Below, piece after piece: positions 44,887 through 53,962 of a DNA stretch of 64,000 bases. This DNA is from Aestuariibacter sp. GS-14 (GTDB taxonomy: Bacteria > Pseudomonadota > Gammaproteobacteria > Enterobacterales > Alteromonadaceae). Below the pieces are notes generated by a model. It worked only from the letters and a program-made list of their open reading frames with translations. It was not told the DNA's origin and did not search any database. The position numbers were made by a program, and so were the translations under genes. Location: contig NZ_VHIP01000008.1 of the NCBI RefSeq assembly GCF_006494365.1, positions 62,001 through 126,000 of the forward strand, read 5' to 3'. Each line of letters starts with the position of its first letter. Position 1 is the first letter of the stretch.

Positions 44887-45954
44887 ATGAGTGCTCATGA
44901 AGCCACCTTAGTTGATGTGCTCGCTGCCCATGCGTTTGACGAGTCGGCACTGAAAGCCTATTTGCAAACGACGCTGAATAAGCCGTTTGCTCGCTTTTCG
45001 ATTCAGCAATTTCAGGGCGGGCAATCCAACCCGACCTTCAAAGTCATTGCCGACGATCACCAGTGGGTGCTACGTAAAAAGCCAGCAGGAAAGCTGTTGC
45101 CATCAGCCCACCAGATTAACCGGGAATACCGGGTAATGTCAGCGCTTGCTGATACGCCTGTGCCGGTACCAGTCATGATTTGCTACTGCGACGATCCAAG
45201 CATTATTGGTACCGAGTTCTATGTGATGGACTATGTGCCGGGTTTGCTGATTGAACATCCGGCATGTGATGGGTTGTCAGCGTCTGACACACATCACATA
45301 TATGCCAGTATGGCTGACACACTGGCCGCTCTGCACAATGTCGATATTGCCAGTGTTGGCCTCGAAGATTATGCAAGAGGCGGTGATTATTACGCGCGCC
45401 AAATTAAGCGCTGGAGCGAACAATACCGCCAGTCTTGTGAGCCACCAGCAGGCGGCGGCGAAGGTGCCAGAGCCATGCAGTATTTAATGGCCTATCTGCC
45501 CGACAACATCCCGGCCGATACCACTACGTGCTTAGTACACGGTGACTTTCGCATTGGCAATCTGTTGTTTAACCGCGACAGCAAAGATGTGGCTGCCGTG
45601 CTGGATTGGGAGCTATCCACCTTAGGGCATCCACTGGCCGATCTGGCCTATTGCTGTATTCCTTACCACCTGCCGCAAGACGACACCGGCACAAAGGGGT
45701 TAGTGGGTATAGACCTTGAAAAGCGCGGTATTCCCAGTGAAGCAGAGTTTATCCAACGATACTGCAATGGCACAGGTCGTGACAACATTGAACAGTGGCC
45801 CTTCTATGTGGCGTTTTCCATGTTCCGGCTGGCTGCCATTTTACAAGGCGTGTACGCCAGAGCCATTCAGGGTAACGCCAGCTCTGCCAACGCCCTCACA
45901 GTAGGCGCACGAGCCGCATTACTGGCCACTACTGCGGCACGGTTGGTGAGTTAA
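44887..45954 (+). CDS. APH-fold kinase, probable 4-hydroxyacyl-CoA kinase (LvaA/ACAD10-11 type)
   Basis: The 355-residue protein is an aminoglycoside phosphotransferase-fold kinase. The glycine-rich loop FQGGQSNPTF is at 42-51, an ATP-binding Lys in VLRKKP is near 64, the catalytic Brenner motif CLVHGDFRIGNLLF has His218, Asp220 and Asn225, and the metal Asp240 is in VLDWELSTLGHPLADLAY. This form is the N-terminal half of human ACAD10/11 and the bacterial LvaA, which phosphorylate the 4-hydroxy group of 4-hydroxyacyl-CoAs. It is too long and too divergent to be a drug kinase, and the operon is catabolic. The partner dehydrogenase of ACAD11 type is at 6659, in another operon under the same inferred operator. 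Confidence 0.88.
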   Translation: MSAHEATLVDVLAAHAFDESALKAYLQTTLNKPFARFSIQQFQGGQSNPTFKVIADDHQWVLRKKPAGKLLPSAHQINREYRVMSALADTPVPVPVMICYCDDPSIIGTEFYVMDYVPGLLIEHPACDGLSASDTHHIYASMADTLAALHNVDIASVGLEDYARGGDYYARQIKRWSEQYRQSCEPPAGGGEGARAMQYLMAYLPDNIPADTTTCLVHGDFRIGNLLFNRDSKDVAAVLDWELSTLGHPLADLAYCCIPYHLPQDDTGTKGLVGIDLEKRGIPSEAEFIQRYCNGTGRDNIEQWPFYVAFSMFRLAAILQGVYARAIQGNASSANALTVGARAALLATTAARLVS

Positions 45955-45974
45955 TATGTCCTGAAACACCACTA

Positions 45975-46016
45975 ACCGTCATCCCTGACAACGCTGCGCG
46001 TTTCAGGGATGACGGT
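45975..46016. repeat. 14-bp inverted repeat, REP-like / terminator
   Basis: ACCGTCATCCCTGA pairs fully with TCAGGGATGACGGT across a 14-base loop. A degraded piece, TTTAAGGGATGGCGATG, follows at about 46024. The form resembles dispersed intergenic palindromes of gammaproteobacteria. It also ends the kinase operon. Confidence 0.65.
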
Positions 46017-46127
46017 GAATTGCGTTTAAGGGATGGCGATGATTTGTGTTTACAGAGTGACAGAAAGAAAGCTTTCAGTAGCTCAGCAAAGTGAATGATT
46101 CGGCAATACTGAAAGACAGAGTGATAA

Positions 46128-46883
46128 TCACAACATCATACCGCCCGATGCTTCAACCCGCTGGCCATTAATCCAGTAACTCTTATCACTTAACAGTATG
46201 GCGATAGCGCCGCCGATATCATCAGGCAATCCAACCCTTCCTAACGCAGTTTGCGAAGCAATGGCCTGATTAAGCCCATGATTGTCCCTGACTTCACCGC
46301 CTCGAAAATCGGTTTCTATGGCACCCGGGGCTAATGTATTTACCCGAATCTTTCTCGGGCCAAGTTCTTTCGCCATGTAACGGGTCATCACCTCTACCGC
46401 CCCCTTTGCCATGCCATAAGCGCTGTAGCCCGGAAAACAAAAACGACTTAGCCCCGATGACACATTTAAGATTGCACCGCCATTAGCAATCACCGGCAAC
46501 AATGATTGGCTCAAAAAATACGGCCCTTTCACATGCATGTTTAATAAGGTATCCACTTGTTCCAATGTAGTATCTGCAAACAGCGCGTTAATGCCCACAC
46601 CAGCATTATTCACCAGGTAGTCGATGGTACTTCGACCGAATTTATTGGTTAGCTGATGCGTTAAGTTTGCAACAAATGGCGCAAAGCTATCCATATCAGC
46701 CGTATCCAGTTGCAGAGCCAGCGCCCGTTGGCCTGCCCACTCGACTTCGTTCACCAGTGAATTGGCCGCCTGTTCATTACTGTGATACGTGATCACTATG
46801 TCGCAACCTTCTGCTGCCAGTGCCAACGCGCCCGCTCTGCCCAAACCCCGACTTCCACCGGTAATTAATGCAATCTTGTTCAT
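46128..46883 (-). CDS. Short-chain dehydrogenase/reductase
   Basis: The 251-residue SDR has TGGSRGLG at 8-15, NNAGVG near 88, the catalytic YGMAKGA near 150 and the C-terminal WINGQRVEASGGMML. MNKIAL at 46883 is the start, since GAGGC lies upstream. It is divergent from a LysR-type gene 112 bases away, the usual pair for a LysR-controlled oxidoreductase. There is no evident link to the acyl-CoA operons, and no copy of their operator lies in the intergenic space. Confidence 0.88.
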   Translation of the reverse strand: MNKIALITGGSRGLGRAGALALAAEGCDIVITYHSNEQAANSLVNEVEWAGQRALALQLDTADMDSFAPFVANLTHQLTNKFGRSTIDYLVNNAGVGINALFADTTLEQVDTLLNMHVKGPYFLSQSLLPVIANGGAILNVSSGLSRFCFPGYSAYGMAKGAVEVMTRYMAKELGPRKIRVNTLAPGAIETDFRGGEVRDNHGLNQAIASQTALGRVGLPDDIGGAIAILLSDKSYWINGQRVEASGGMML

Positions 46884-46973
46884 CTGTTCTGCCTCTGTTA
46901 GTAAACCCACATGGTTAATTCAGGATGAGTGTAAGCCCTAACAATTGTTTGAAAAACACAGCAGAACCGATAA

Positions 46974-46998
46974 CATTGTTCACCAAAAGAAAACAATG
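46974..46998. promoter_or_regulatory. Inverted repeat in the LysR/SDR intergenic region
   Basis: CATTGTT pairs with AACAATG around an 11-base centre, overlapping the LysR start region. A shorter palindrome AACAATTGTT lies at about 46940-46949. Either could be the LysR autoregulatory site. Confidence 0.4.
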
Positions 46999-47925
46999 AG
47001 TAGCGTGATGGACAAATTCGATATGTTTACCCGCTTTTCGGAAACCGCCAGAATCGGAAGTTTTAGCGGTGCAGCTGATTATCTGGGGTTACCTAAATCC
47101 AGTGTGTCTCAGGCGGTGCAGAGTTTAGAGGCATTGCTGGGCACCCGCTTGCTTCATCGCAGTACTCGCCGGGTAAGCTTAACGCCCGACGGCGAAGCGT
47201 TTTTGCCACAATGCCGCGCATTACTTGCTGAGCTGGAAGCCATGGAAACGCAGTTTGTGAGTAATCCGGCGGATCTGCGCGGTGAACTGCGTGTAGATAT
47301 GCCAAGCCGCTTTGCATCCAATATCCTGATCCCCAAACTGGCCGATTTTACAGAAAGGCATCCCAACCTGAGGTTGCGCATTAGCAGCTATGACCACCGT
47401 ATTGATATGATTAAAGAAGGCATTGATTGTGTGATCAGGGTTGGCGAGTTAACAGACAGCAGTCTGATTGCCCGACCACTATTACACTACCGAATGGTGA
47501 ATTGCGTAAGTCAGTCCTATGCAAATCGTTTCGGTATTCCCAAAACCCTGGATGACCTTCAACATCACAGGCTGATTGATTATTCGCACTCATTAAGTCA
47601 GCGCCCCGGCGAGTTTGAATATACCACTGCGAGCGGTACACAAACCCTCACCATGCCAAGTACCCTCGCGGTAAATGGCACAGAAGCCTATTACGCGGCC
47701 TGCCTTCACGGATTGGGGATTGCGCAAATTCCGGTGGTTGGCGTAGAACAGCAAATTGCCAGCGGAGAGCTCATCTGTGTGCTGGAGGCCTATCAGCCTC
47801 CCCCTATGCCGGTTAACCTGCTGTATCCTTCCAGGCAGCAATTGTCACCCAGGTTAACAGCATTCGCAAACTGGCTGGTTGCTATGCTTATTCAGGTTAA
47901 ATCCAATACCGCGCACCATACCTAA
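46996..47925 (+). CDS. LysR-family transcriptional regulator
   Basis: The 309-residue protein has a LysR N-terminal winged helix: FDMFTRFSETARIGSFSGAA followed by DYLGLPKSSVSQAVQSLEAL. An effector-binding domain of two alpha/beta lobes follows. It is of the group that starts MDKF and often controls an adjacent oxidoreductase. The start is uncertain between 46996 and 47008; neither has a strong ribosome site. It probably controls the divergent SDR at 46128. Confidence 0.9.
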   Translation: MSSVMDKFDMFTRFSETARIGSFSGAADYLGLPKSSVSQAVQSLEALLGTRLLHRSTRRVSLTPDGEAFLPQCRALLAELEAMETQFVSNPADLRGELRVDMPSRFASNILIPKLADFTERHPNLRLRISSYDHRIDMIKEGIDCVIRVGELTDSSLIARPLLHYRMVNCVSQSYANRFGIPKTLDDLQHHRLIDYSHSLSQRPGEFEYTTASGTQTLTMPSTLAVNGTEAYYAACLHGLGIAQIPVVGVEQQIASGELICVLEAYQPPPMPVNLLYPSRQQLSPRLTAFANWLVAMLIQVKSNTAHHT

Positions 47926-47996
47926 CTCACTGTATCAATACCTAATGTTACCGGTAAGGCATTGCCAGTCGCAGCTGGCTCTCCTATAGTGTATGC

Positions 47997-48437
47997 ATGA
48001 CCAATTCACGAATCATGACGACTACCATGACCATGCGCCGGTATTTACTTTCTGCCCTTGGGTTTTCAATGATGACATGGAGCCTGTCTGCTCAGGCGAC
48101 GTCGGCACCCGAGTCGCAACCGAAAATTACTTCGTGCCCTGCGTCGTTTTATGCGGTTAAAATTCATGATGAGGCTCGCCAGTGTCAGCGTTTTGACGCT
48201 CAGATGCCGGCATCTATGGTGTATTTTGTGAATGATTCCACCGATGCACTGGTTGCCTTTTATCTGGCACTTATGCCTAACCTGCATTTAAAAGGCGAAC
48301 ACAATGCCAGAATCCTGCTCACCAATGACGCCGGCGATGTGCGGGTAGTGGTATCCCCCGATGGCAACGGTGCTCAAATTGATATTTTAGTGGTTGCCGA
48401 TACCACTGTGCCCGGCAATTCATCTTCTGCCGAATAG
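47997..48437 (+). CDS. Small secreted protein of unknown function
   Basis: The 146-residue protein has a signal peptide (MRRYLLSALGFSMMTWSLSA, cleavage near AQA; in-frame starts at 47997, 48015, 48027 and 48033 are possible). The mature part of about 110 residues is predicted beta-rich with two cysteines. No family is recognised. No ribosome site decides the start. Confidence 0.6.
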   Translation: MTNSRIMTTTMTMRRYLLSALGFSMMTWSLSAQATSAPESQPKITSCPASFYAVKIHDEARQCQRFDAQMPASMVYFVNDSTDALVAFYLALMPNLHLKGEHNARILLTNDAGDVRVVVSPDGNGAQIDILVVADTTVPGNSSSAE

Positions 48438-48550
48438 GCTTATACCAATTCGATTATTGGCATTGCCTTTGCAATTTCTTCAATACGTTTGTTAACGGCT
48501 CTGAAAAGTCATTTTTTTGACGTTTCAGACTGCTACACATTGAGGAAATT

Positions 48551-49150
48551 ATGGAACTTGCCATTGTCTTATTTATGTTACTGATTGTTGTTGCGATTGG
48601 TGCGCTCAAGCTGGTTGATCACGGTGTGAGTTTTCCTTTCCGTAAAAAGCCACAACTGTTTACCCAGGTTGAACACACGTTTATTAATTTACTCGAACAA
48701 GCCGTTGGCCGGGAATTTCGTATTGTATCCCGGGTGCGATTAAACGATTTACTGGCAGTGCGCACTTCGGCCAATAAGCGTCAGGCGCGTCAGGCGTTAT
48801 TGCGTGCTGGTAGCAAACAACTCGATTTTGTGTTGTGCCGCCGTGATGACATGACCCCTGTACTGGCGATAGATTTGGTACACAAGCAAGGCAAAGACGG
48901 ATACAAAACCCAGCGCGACTGGTTTGTAACCGGCGCACTGGATGCAGCAGGAATTCCACATGCGCGCTTTAAAGTGAAATCGGGTTATTCGGTAGAAGAA
49001 GTTCGCGAGTGCGTAGAAACCAAGTTGCTTCCACTGCGCAAACAGCAGGCTAAGCTGGATGCCAGCAAGATGAATCCACCCGCCCCTACGCGCCCAACAC
49101 GCCCAGTTCGTTCAAGTCGTCAAACAGCCGGCCAGCAGGTTGCGGCTTAA
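48551..49150 (+). CDS. DUF2726 protein with N-terminal membrane anchor
   Basis: The 199-residue protein has one N-terminal transmembrane helix (MELAIVLFMLLIVVAIGALK) and a cytoplasmic DUF2726 domain at about 33-160: FTQVEHTFINLLEQAVGREF, then QLDFVLCRRDDMTPVLAIDL and GIPHARFKVKSGYSVEEV. The domain resembles restriction-endonuclease-like folds (AIDL with later Lys and Gln), but its function is unknown. The C-terminus is Pro/Arg-rich. GAGGAA precedes the start. Confidence 0.85.
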   Translation: MELAIVLFMLLIVVAIGALKLVDHGVSFPFRKKPQLFTQVEHTFINLLEQAVGREFRIVSRVRLNDLLAVRTSANKRQARQALLRAGSKQLDFVLCRRDDMTPVLAIDLVHKQGKDGYKTQRDWFVTGALDAAGIPHARFKVKSGYSVEEVRECVETKLLPLRKQQAKLDASKMNPPAPTRPTRPVRSSRQTAGQQVAA

Positions 49151-49186
49151 TCTGGCGATGACATTGAGCCAGGCAATAACCAAAGG

Positions 49187-49621
49187 TTACTGCCTGGTTT
49201 GATACACCACCGTCAGGTGGTCGGGTATTGGTGTATCTGCCGGAAAAAATGCTACCGTATCTTTGTGGGTAGATATGTACGCTAGTAAATCGTCTATATC
49301 CTGCATTTCTCTTGGCGGTTTTGAACGGCCACTAAAACGCATTTGCGACCAGTAGGACTGGATCCTCGACTCCGTCAGACCGATCACTTTGGTATTGAAT
49401 ACCGCTCGGGTTAACGTTTCCGGCGGCAAAGAGACCGGCTCGAGCAACACGTCTATCGCATTCCCCATAAACAAATTACGCACAGCGCGTTTATCAAGGC
49501 GAATGTCTTTGTTATCAACGTTAGCGACAACCACTACATCCCGGCTTTCAGCCACGCACTCGCTGGACCCAATTGCCCCCCAAAACACCAACATTAATGA
49601 CATCTTGATAAAATATCGCAT
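49187..49621 (-). CDS. PstS-like periplasmic protein
   Basis: The 144-residue protein has a signal peptide and the shortened phosphate-binding-like fold common in marine bacteria: IRLDKRAVRNLFMGN near 40-54, then GLTESRIQSYWSQMRFSGRS near 77-96. The full PstS has an additional lobe that is missing here. It is encoded directly after a porin, sharing one base (TGATG). The two may handle a common solute or react to the same stress, but its ligand is not known. Confidence 0.8.
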   Translation of the reverse strand: MRYFIKMSLMLVFWGAIGSSECVAESRDVVVVANVDNKDIRLDKRAVRNLFMGNAIDVLLEPVSLPPETLTRAVFNTKVIGLTESRIQSYWSQMRFSGRSKPPREMQDIDDLLAYISTHKDTVAFFPADTPIPDHLTVVYQTRQ

Positions 49622-50829
49622 CAGAACACAAACTCCATTCCAATTTGATACAAATTCGCCCGCTCATCAAACGCAAACGCCGCGCTCTCAGAGAGTGCCT
49701 CAAAGGTAGAAATACCAATCCCGCCCTGATAATGCGTTACTTCTGCTTTAAAGGCCACATTCACGCCCGCATCCCAGCGCACGCCAAGCGTAACGCTTTT
49801 TAAATCTGACGCCTTGGTTCGTTGCAGAGTGGTGTTATAAGCAATGAACAACTGATCCAGACCAGGGTTCACACCAAACGGAATCTCGTTCGCAGTCTCA
49901 ACTTCAGAGGTAATGAGGTTGGCAAACGTTAAATTCACCGTTATCGGATCAAATACGTAGCCCCCCTGCACGTAATAGCTGGTAATTTTGGGAGCAAGAA
50001 TGGTTTTAGAAGAAATCTTCATCCATTCCCAGGCCAGATGGTAATCAAACTCTTCGTAAATAGCGCCAGCCTGATAAATATCAAATTCGCCTTCCATAGT
50101 GAGCGAGTTTGCACTTTCCACAAAGCCCGCCCCTCGCAGGATGTTAGCAAAAGTCGTAATCTCTTCTAAATCCAATGAAAAATCTGCGGTAATGAAAGAA
50201 CTCCGCAATTTGAGATTTCCACCCACAAGGGCATTCAGGACTATCCCACGCAAGTTATCAATGTCGGTTGGGTAGCGCTTTTGCTGGAAACTGGTATCGC
50301 CATTATAACTGCCAGTGTAAAGCTCAACAGAAGCACTCACTGGCCCCAAGGCAAACCGGTGGATCCCGCTAATGCCCTCATACTGGTTAAACAAAAACGC
50401 ACTGTAAAGTTGTTGGGGGGGAGATATCCAGGCATAAGCAAATCCCACATCCATTACGTCGGAATAATGATAAAACGGCGTGCGCATTTTACCGGCTTTA
50501 AATAACCAGTTTGCATTGGGTTGATAGCTTAAATAAAACCATTCGATGCCAGAATCCCGTTCGGCATTATTGTGAGCAAGTAACTGGGAGGTAACAGATA
50601 CTGTGTCGGTAAGTTGATAATCGGCCTGAATGGCTAACAAACTTTGTTCGCTGAAAGTTAACTCATTGGTATAACCTTCAAACGAGACATTATTATCATC
50701 GAGATAACCCGCAACCAGCCTGCCAAAACCTGAAATGTTGAGTTTTTCATCCGCAAAGCTTACGTTGACAGAACAAAAAAAAGCAAAGAGTAAACACACC
50801 ACAATACGCGAATGCAGGCGCTTGCACAT
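49621..50829 (-). CDS. Outer-membrane porin-like beta-barrel
   Basis: The 402-residue protein has a signal peptide (ends near FADEK, about residue 26) and a series of amphipathic strands. LNISGFGRLVAGYLDDNN leads the first strand, and the protein ends in aromatic FVF, the usual outer-membrane signature. The sequence is typical of OprO/DUF1302-like porins of Alteromonadales, with no obvious ligand signature. The downstream PstS-like gene overlaps by one base. No ligand is inferred. Confidence 0.85.
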   Translation of the reverse strand: MCKRLHSRIVVCLLFAFFCSVNVSFADEKLNISGFGRLVAGYLDDNNVSFEGYTNELTFSEQSLLAIQADYQLTDTVSVTSQLLAHNNAERDSGIEWFYLSYQPNANWLFKAGKMRTPFYHYSDVMDVGFAYAWISPPQQLYSAFLFNQYEGISGIHRFALGPVSASVELYTGSYNGDTSFQQKRYPTDIDNLRGIVLNALVGGNLKLRSSFITADFSLDLEEITTFANILRGAGFVESANSLTMEGEFDIYQAGAIYEEFDYHLAWEWMKISSKTILAPKITSYYVQGGYVFDPITVNLTFANLITSEVETANEIPFGVNPGLDQLFIAYNTTLQRTKASDLKSVTLGVRWDAGVNVAFKAEVTHYQGGIGISTFEALSESAAFAFDERANLYQIGMEFVF

Positions 50830-50976
50830 ACCACTATCCCTTTAAACTCATACAGTTTGTAGTATAGATTAATTTGGCGATTTACTATGCGTTTATTGTT
50901 ATTCATATTAAACTTTCGCACTTTAATTTGATCAAACGCAGTATTTGAAAATACTCAGTCATTGGGAAGGTATACC

Positions 50977-51681
50977 ATGAAGATCGGAATTCTGGGCGCA
51001 ATGGACCAGGAAGTAGCGCTGCTTCAGGCCAGTTTGCAAAATGTGTCGGTTGAAGAGTGGAAACATTTAACGTTCTTTACCGGTAAGCTGCACGGCGTAG
51101 ATGTAGTGGTAGTTAAGTGCGGTATTGGTAAAGTAGCAGCGGCTGTGGCCACCACCGCGCTGATAGACCGCTTCTCCCCCGACTACGTGGTAAATACCGG
51201 CTCAGCTGGCGGCTTTGATACCGAGTTAAACATTGGTGATTTGGTGATTGGTACATCCGTACTGCACCACGACATCGACATTACTCACTTTGGCTATGCG
51301 CTTGGGCAAGCGGCGGGCATGCCGGCCACTTACGAATGCAACGACGCACTCATTGCAGCGGCAGAACAGGCCGCCAGCAGCGCGCTGGACGTAACCACCA
51401 AGCGTGGACTGATTTGTACCGGTGATTCATTTATCGGCAGCGATGAGGCTGCACAGCGCCTGCGCGAATTATTCCCCGCCATGGCTGCCGTAGAAATGGA
51501 AGGCGCCGCCATTGCGCAAACCTGCTTTATGCTGAACACGCCGTTTTTGGTGATTCGCTCGCTATCCGACATCGCCGGCAAAACCTCAACCGTGTCGTTC
51601 CAATCGTATCTGGAAAAAGCAGCTAAACACTCTGCTGAGCTGGTAATGCAAATGATCGCTGTACTGGCTAAACCAGCCTGA
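50977..51681 (+). CDS. mtnN: 5'-methylthioadenosine/S-adenosylhomocysteine nucleosidase
   Basis: The 234-residue protein begins MKIGILGAMDQEVALLQASL, the MtnN/Pfs signature. The catalytic AAVEMEGAAIAQTCF and the VIRSLSDIAGK loop (catalytic Asp) are near 170-210. It recycles methylthioadenosine and S-adenosylhomocysteine, and yields the autoinducer-2 precursor. GGAAGG lies upstream of the start at 50977. A cobD-like and a btuF-like gene follow at close spacing, which links it to B12 salvage in the same transcript. Confidence 0.97.
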   Translation: MKIGILGAMDQEVALLQASLQNVSVEEWKHLTFFTGKLHGVDVVVVKCGIGKVAAAVATTALIDRFSPDYVVNTGSAGGFDTELNIGDLVIGTSVLHHDIDITHFGYALGQAAGMPATYECNDALIAAAEQAASSALDVTTKRGLICTGDSFIGSDEAAQRLRELFPAMAAVEMEGAAIAQTCFMLNTPFLVIRSLSDIAGKTSTVSFQSYLEKAAKHSAELVMQMIAVLAKPA

Positions 51682-51703
51682 CACAGGAACATCAATACAT
51701 CCT

Positions 51704-52654
51704 ATGGACACCAGCTCGCTTTCACCCCCGCTAATTGCGCTAATGACAGTATTGCTGGTGATCCTTATCGATCGGGTCTGGCATATTCCCGAACGCGTTA
51801 ATCCGGTTACGCTGTTCCGGTTAATGGTAGTGAACCTGAGCAAACGAGTGTGTCCGGATGCCTCATCTCCGGTATCTCAACATATGATTTCCGGCACACT
51901 GGGCATTATCGTACTGCTACTGCCACTCCTAGTGGTAACCGCCATTATTATCAGTGCGATGGAATTTAAGTATGTCATAGACGGTATTATTTTGTTTGGC
52001 TGCCTGGGCTTTCACCGCACCAGACAACAGTACAAAGCCGTGATTGCTTGTTTGTCGAAACAGAAAAAACTACTGGCTCGCGAGCGCTTGAGTTATATGG
52101 TGGCGCGACAAACCGACCGACTATCTGACATCGGTATAGCCAAAGCCGCTATCGAGTCTTACTTACTGCGCTTTTTGCAGCAATACGTTGGTGTGCTGTT
52201 TTGGTTTTTAGTTGCTGGGCCGATGGCGGCACTTAGCTACCGTTTGTTACTTGAATTCCGCTGGCAATGGCACCGTCAACAGGCGGGCTTCAGCCATTTT
52301 AGCCAACCTGCGTACTATCTTACCCAATGGCTGATATGGCCAGGCTATGTAATTGGTACACTGTTATTGTTACTGGTAACGTCGCCCGCTAAAGGCATGG
52401 CAGCGTGGCGAATGGCAAAGCAAAACGATCTCACCAGCACCGTACTGGCCCTGTTCGGTGGTAGTTTGAATATCATACTGGGCGGTCCCAACATTTACGC
52501 GGATCGCACCGTGCGACATCATCGTGTGGGTGGAGCTAATCAGGTGCGGTTCTCAGATTTAACCTATGTGCTGCGCGCCATCAATCGCGCAACCTGGCTG
52601 GGCATGACCCTGCTAACACTGGTTATGTTAACCCTGTGGCAATTATCTCAATGA
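51704..52654 (+). CDS. CobD/CbiB-like cobalamin biosynthesis membrane protein
   Basis: The 316-residue membrane protein has five or so hydrophobic segments and the CobD/CbiB end region with GGSLNIILGGPNIY near 250-263. CobD joins aminopropanol to cobyric acid. The family member here lies 22 bases after mtnN and its stop overlaps the start of a BtuF-like gene. No other cobalamin genes are in the window, so it probably serves salvage and not full synthesis. Substitutions relative to canonical CbiB could make it a relative of unclear activity. Confidence 0.78.
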   Translation: MDTSSLSPPLIALMTVLLVILIDRVWHIPERVNPVTLFRLMVVNLSKRVCPDASSPVSQHMISGTLGIIVLLLPLLVVTAIIISAMEFKYVIDGIILFGCLGFHRTRQQYKAVIACLSKQKKLLARERLSYMVARQTDRLSDIGIAKAAIESYLLRFLQQYVGVLFWFLVAGPMAALSYRLLLEFRWQWHRQQAGFSHFSQPAYYLTQWLIWPGYVIGTLLLLLVTSPAKGMAAWRMAKQNDLTSTVLALFGGSLNIILGGPNIYADRTVRHHRVGGANQVRFSDLTYVLRAINRATWLGMTLLTLVMLTLWQLSQ

Positions 52655-53469
52655 AGACGTTTTATCTGGCATTACTGGTTCTCCTCTGTTGCTCACCTGC
52701 ATGGGCCAAGCCCCGTATCGTTACATTAGCGCCGCATTTAACCGAGTGGATGTACAGTCTGGAACTGGAATCGCAGTTGGTTGGCGTTAGCGCCTTTAGC
52801 GACTATCCGGAAGCAGCAAAAGCACTACCGGTAGTGGCGGATTATCAGGGAGTCGATTTTACCGCGTTAATGGCGTTAGAGCCGGACCTGATCCTGGCCT
52901 GGGGCGGCGGCAACAAACCGCAGGACATTGCCCGTTTGCAATCATTAGGATTTGACGTATTTGTGTCTCAACCGCGCACACTGAAGGACATTGCATCGGA
53001 AATTACCGCGGTGGCCACAAAGTTAGGACGCTCTGAACAAGCCAGGATACTCACCGGGCAATACCTGGCTCAACTGGCGAACATCGAGAGCCTGTATGCT
53101 CACAGCCAGCCAATTACTGTTTTTTACTATTTGTGGCAGCAACCCTTAATGACCATTGGCGCTGGCGCCTGGGCAAACCAAGCATTGTCGTTATGCCGGG
53201 CTGAGCATATTTTTAATGATTCACCGATTGATTACCCCCAGGTTACCCTTCGTCAGGTGATAAATCGCCAACCCGCGTTATTGATAGCGGCCAGCGATCA
53301 AACGCAACAAGTGCTACAATCGTTTTGGGCAAGTCACGACGCGCTGATAAAGGCACCGCTGATTCAGGCCGACGCTAACGCGTTGCATCGGTTCTCCTTG
53401 CGGATAGTGCCTGCTATTAGCGAGTTATGTGAGCGCATTGATGCGGTTCGATCCCGGGACGTTGAGTAA
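52651..53469 (+). CDS. BtuF-like cobalamin-binding periplasmic protein
   Basis: The 272-residue protein has a signal peptide (MKTFYLALLVLLCCSPAWAK) and the BtuF/ferric-type binding fold: IVTLAPHLTEWMYSLELE near 23-40, VGVSAFSDYPEAAKALPVV near 45-63 and ALEPDLILAWGGGN near 76-89. The aromatic residues expected to contact corrin are partly present (Tyr, Trp). Its ATG overlaps the previous stop by four bases (ATGA). It is likely the receptor of a BtuCD transporter encoded elsewhere. Confidence 0.9.
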   Translation: MKTFYLALLVLLCCSPAWAKPRIVTLAPHLTEWMYSLELESQLVGVSAFSDYPEAAKALPVVADYQGVDFTALMALEPDLILAWGGGNKPQDIARLQSLGFDVFVSQPRTLKDIASEITAVATKLGRSEQARILTGQYLAQLANIESLYAHSQPITVFYYLWQQPLMTIGAGAWANQALSLCRAEHIFNDSPIDYPQVTLRQVINRQPALLIAASDQTQQVLQSFWASHDALIKAPLIQADANALHRFSLRIVPAISELCERIDAVRSRDVE

Positions 53470-53487
53470 TCTATCAATGGAGAAGGT

Positions 53488-53868
53488 ATGAAGTTAATTC
53501 AGCGAGTAATGCTTAGCATTTACCTGAGTGTGTCTGTATGGCCTGTATTTGCAAACGACAACCTGTCTTATGTAACACCAGTCAGTGTTGAGCAGCTGGT
53601 AGCCGAGGGTTTTAACGGGGTAATTCTGGATGTGCGAACGGTAGAAGAGTTCAGTGAATCCCACGTACCGGATGCGGTAAATGTGCCGCATGATTTATTA
53701 AGCAGTCACCTGGCTACATTGGGACGCACCGATACGCCGCTGTTAGTGTATTGTCGGTCGGGTCGCCGGGCGCAAATTGCCATGGAACAATTGCATGCAC
53801 TGGGATATACCCGGCTCTACCACCTGTCGGGTGACATGCAGGCCTGGCAGGCGCATCAACAACAATAA
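53488..53868 (+). CDS. Periplasmic rhodanese-like protein
   Basis: The 126-residue protein has a signal peptide (MKLIQRVMLSIYLSVSVWPV, ending near ANDN) and one rhodanese domain with LDVRTVEEFSESHVPDAVNV and the active-site Cys89 in YCRSGRRAQ. It lies 19 bases after the btuF-like gene. The domain transfers sulfane sulfur or cleaves thiosulfate. A role in the periplasmic B12 route is not established. Confidence 0.9.
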   Translation: MKLIQRVMLSIYLSVSVWPVFANDNLSYVTPVSVEQLVAEGFNGVILDVRTVEEFSESHVPDAVNVPHDLLSSHLATLGRTDTPLLVYCRSGRRAQIAMEQLHALGYTRLYHLSGDMQAWQAHQQQ

Positions 53869-53962
53869 AATACTTGCCTGCGGGGCCGAACCAACGTAGA
53901 CATCAGATACAATTCACGGCATCATTGCAGCTCAAATTCACCCCCTGCAAATTACTATTCCT

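Noticed and set aside
44887-45954. Antibiotic-resistance phosphotransferase
   Set aside because: The fold is APH-like, but context and sequence form fit the LvaA/ACAD10-11 acyl-CoA kinases and not drug-modifying enzymes.
48441-48470. Short palindrome ACCAATTCGATTATTGG after the small secreted protein
   Set aside because: Too short and imperfect to be called an operator or terminator without further copies.
50830-50976. Possible cobalamin riboswitch before mtnN-cobD-btuF
   Set aside because: No B12-box or long structured leader is present in the 147-base gap.
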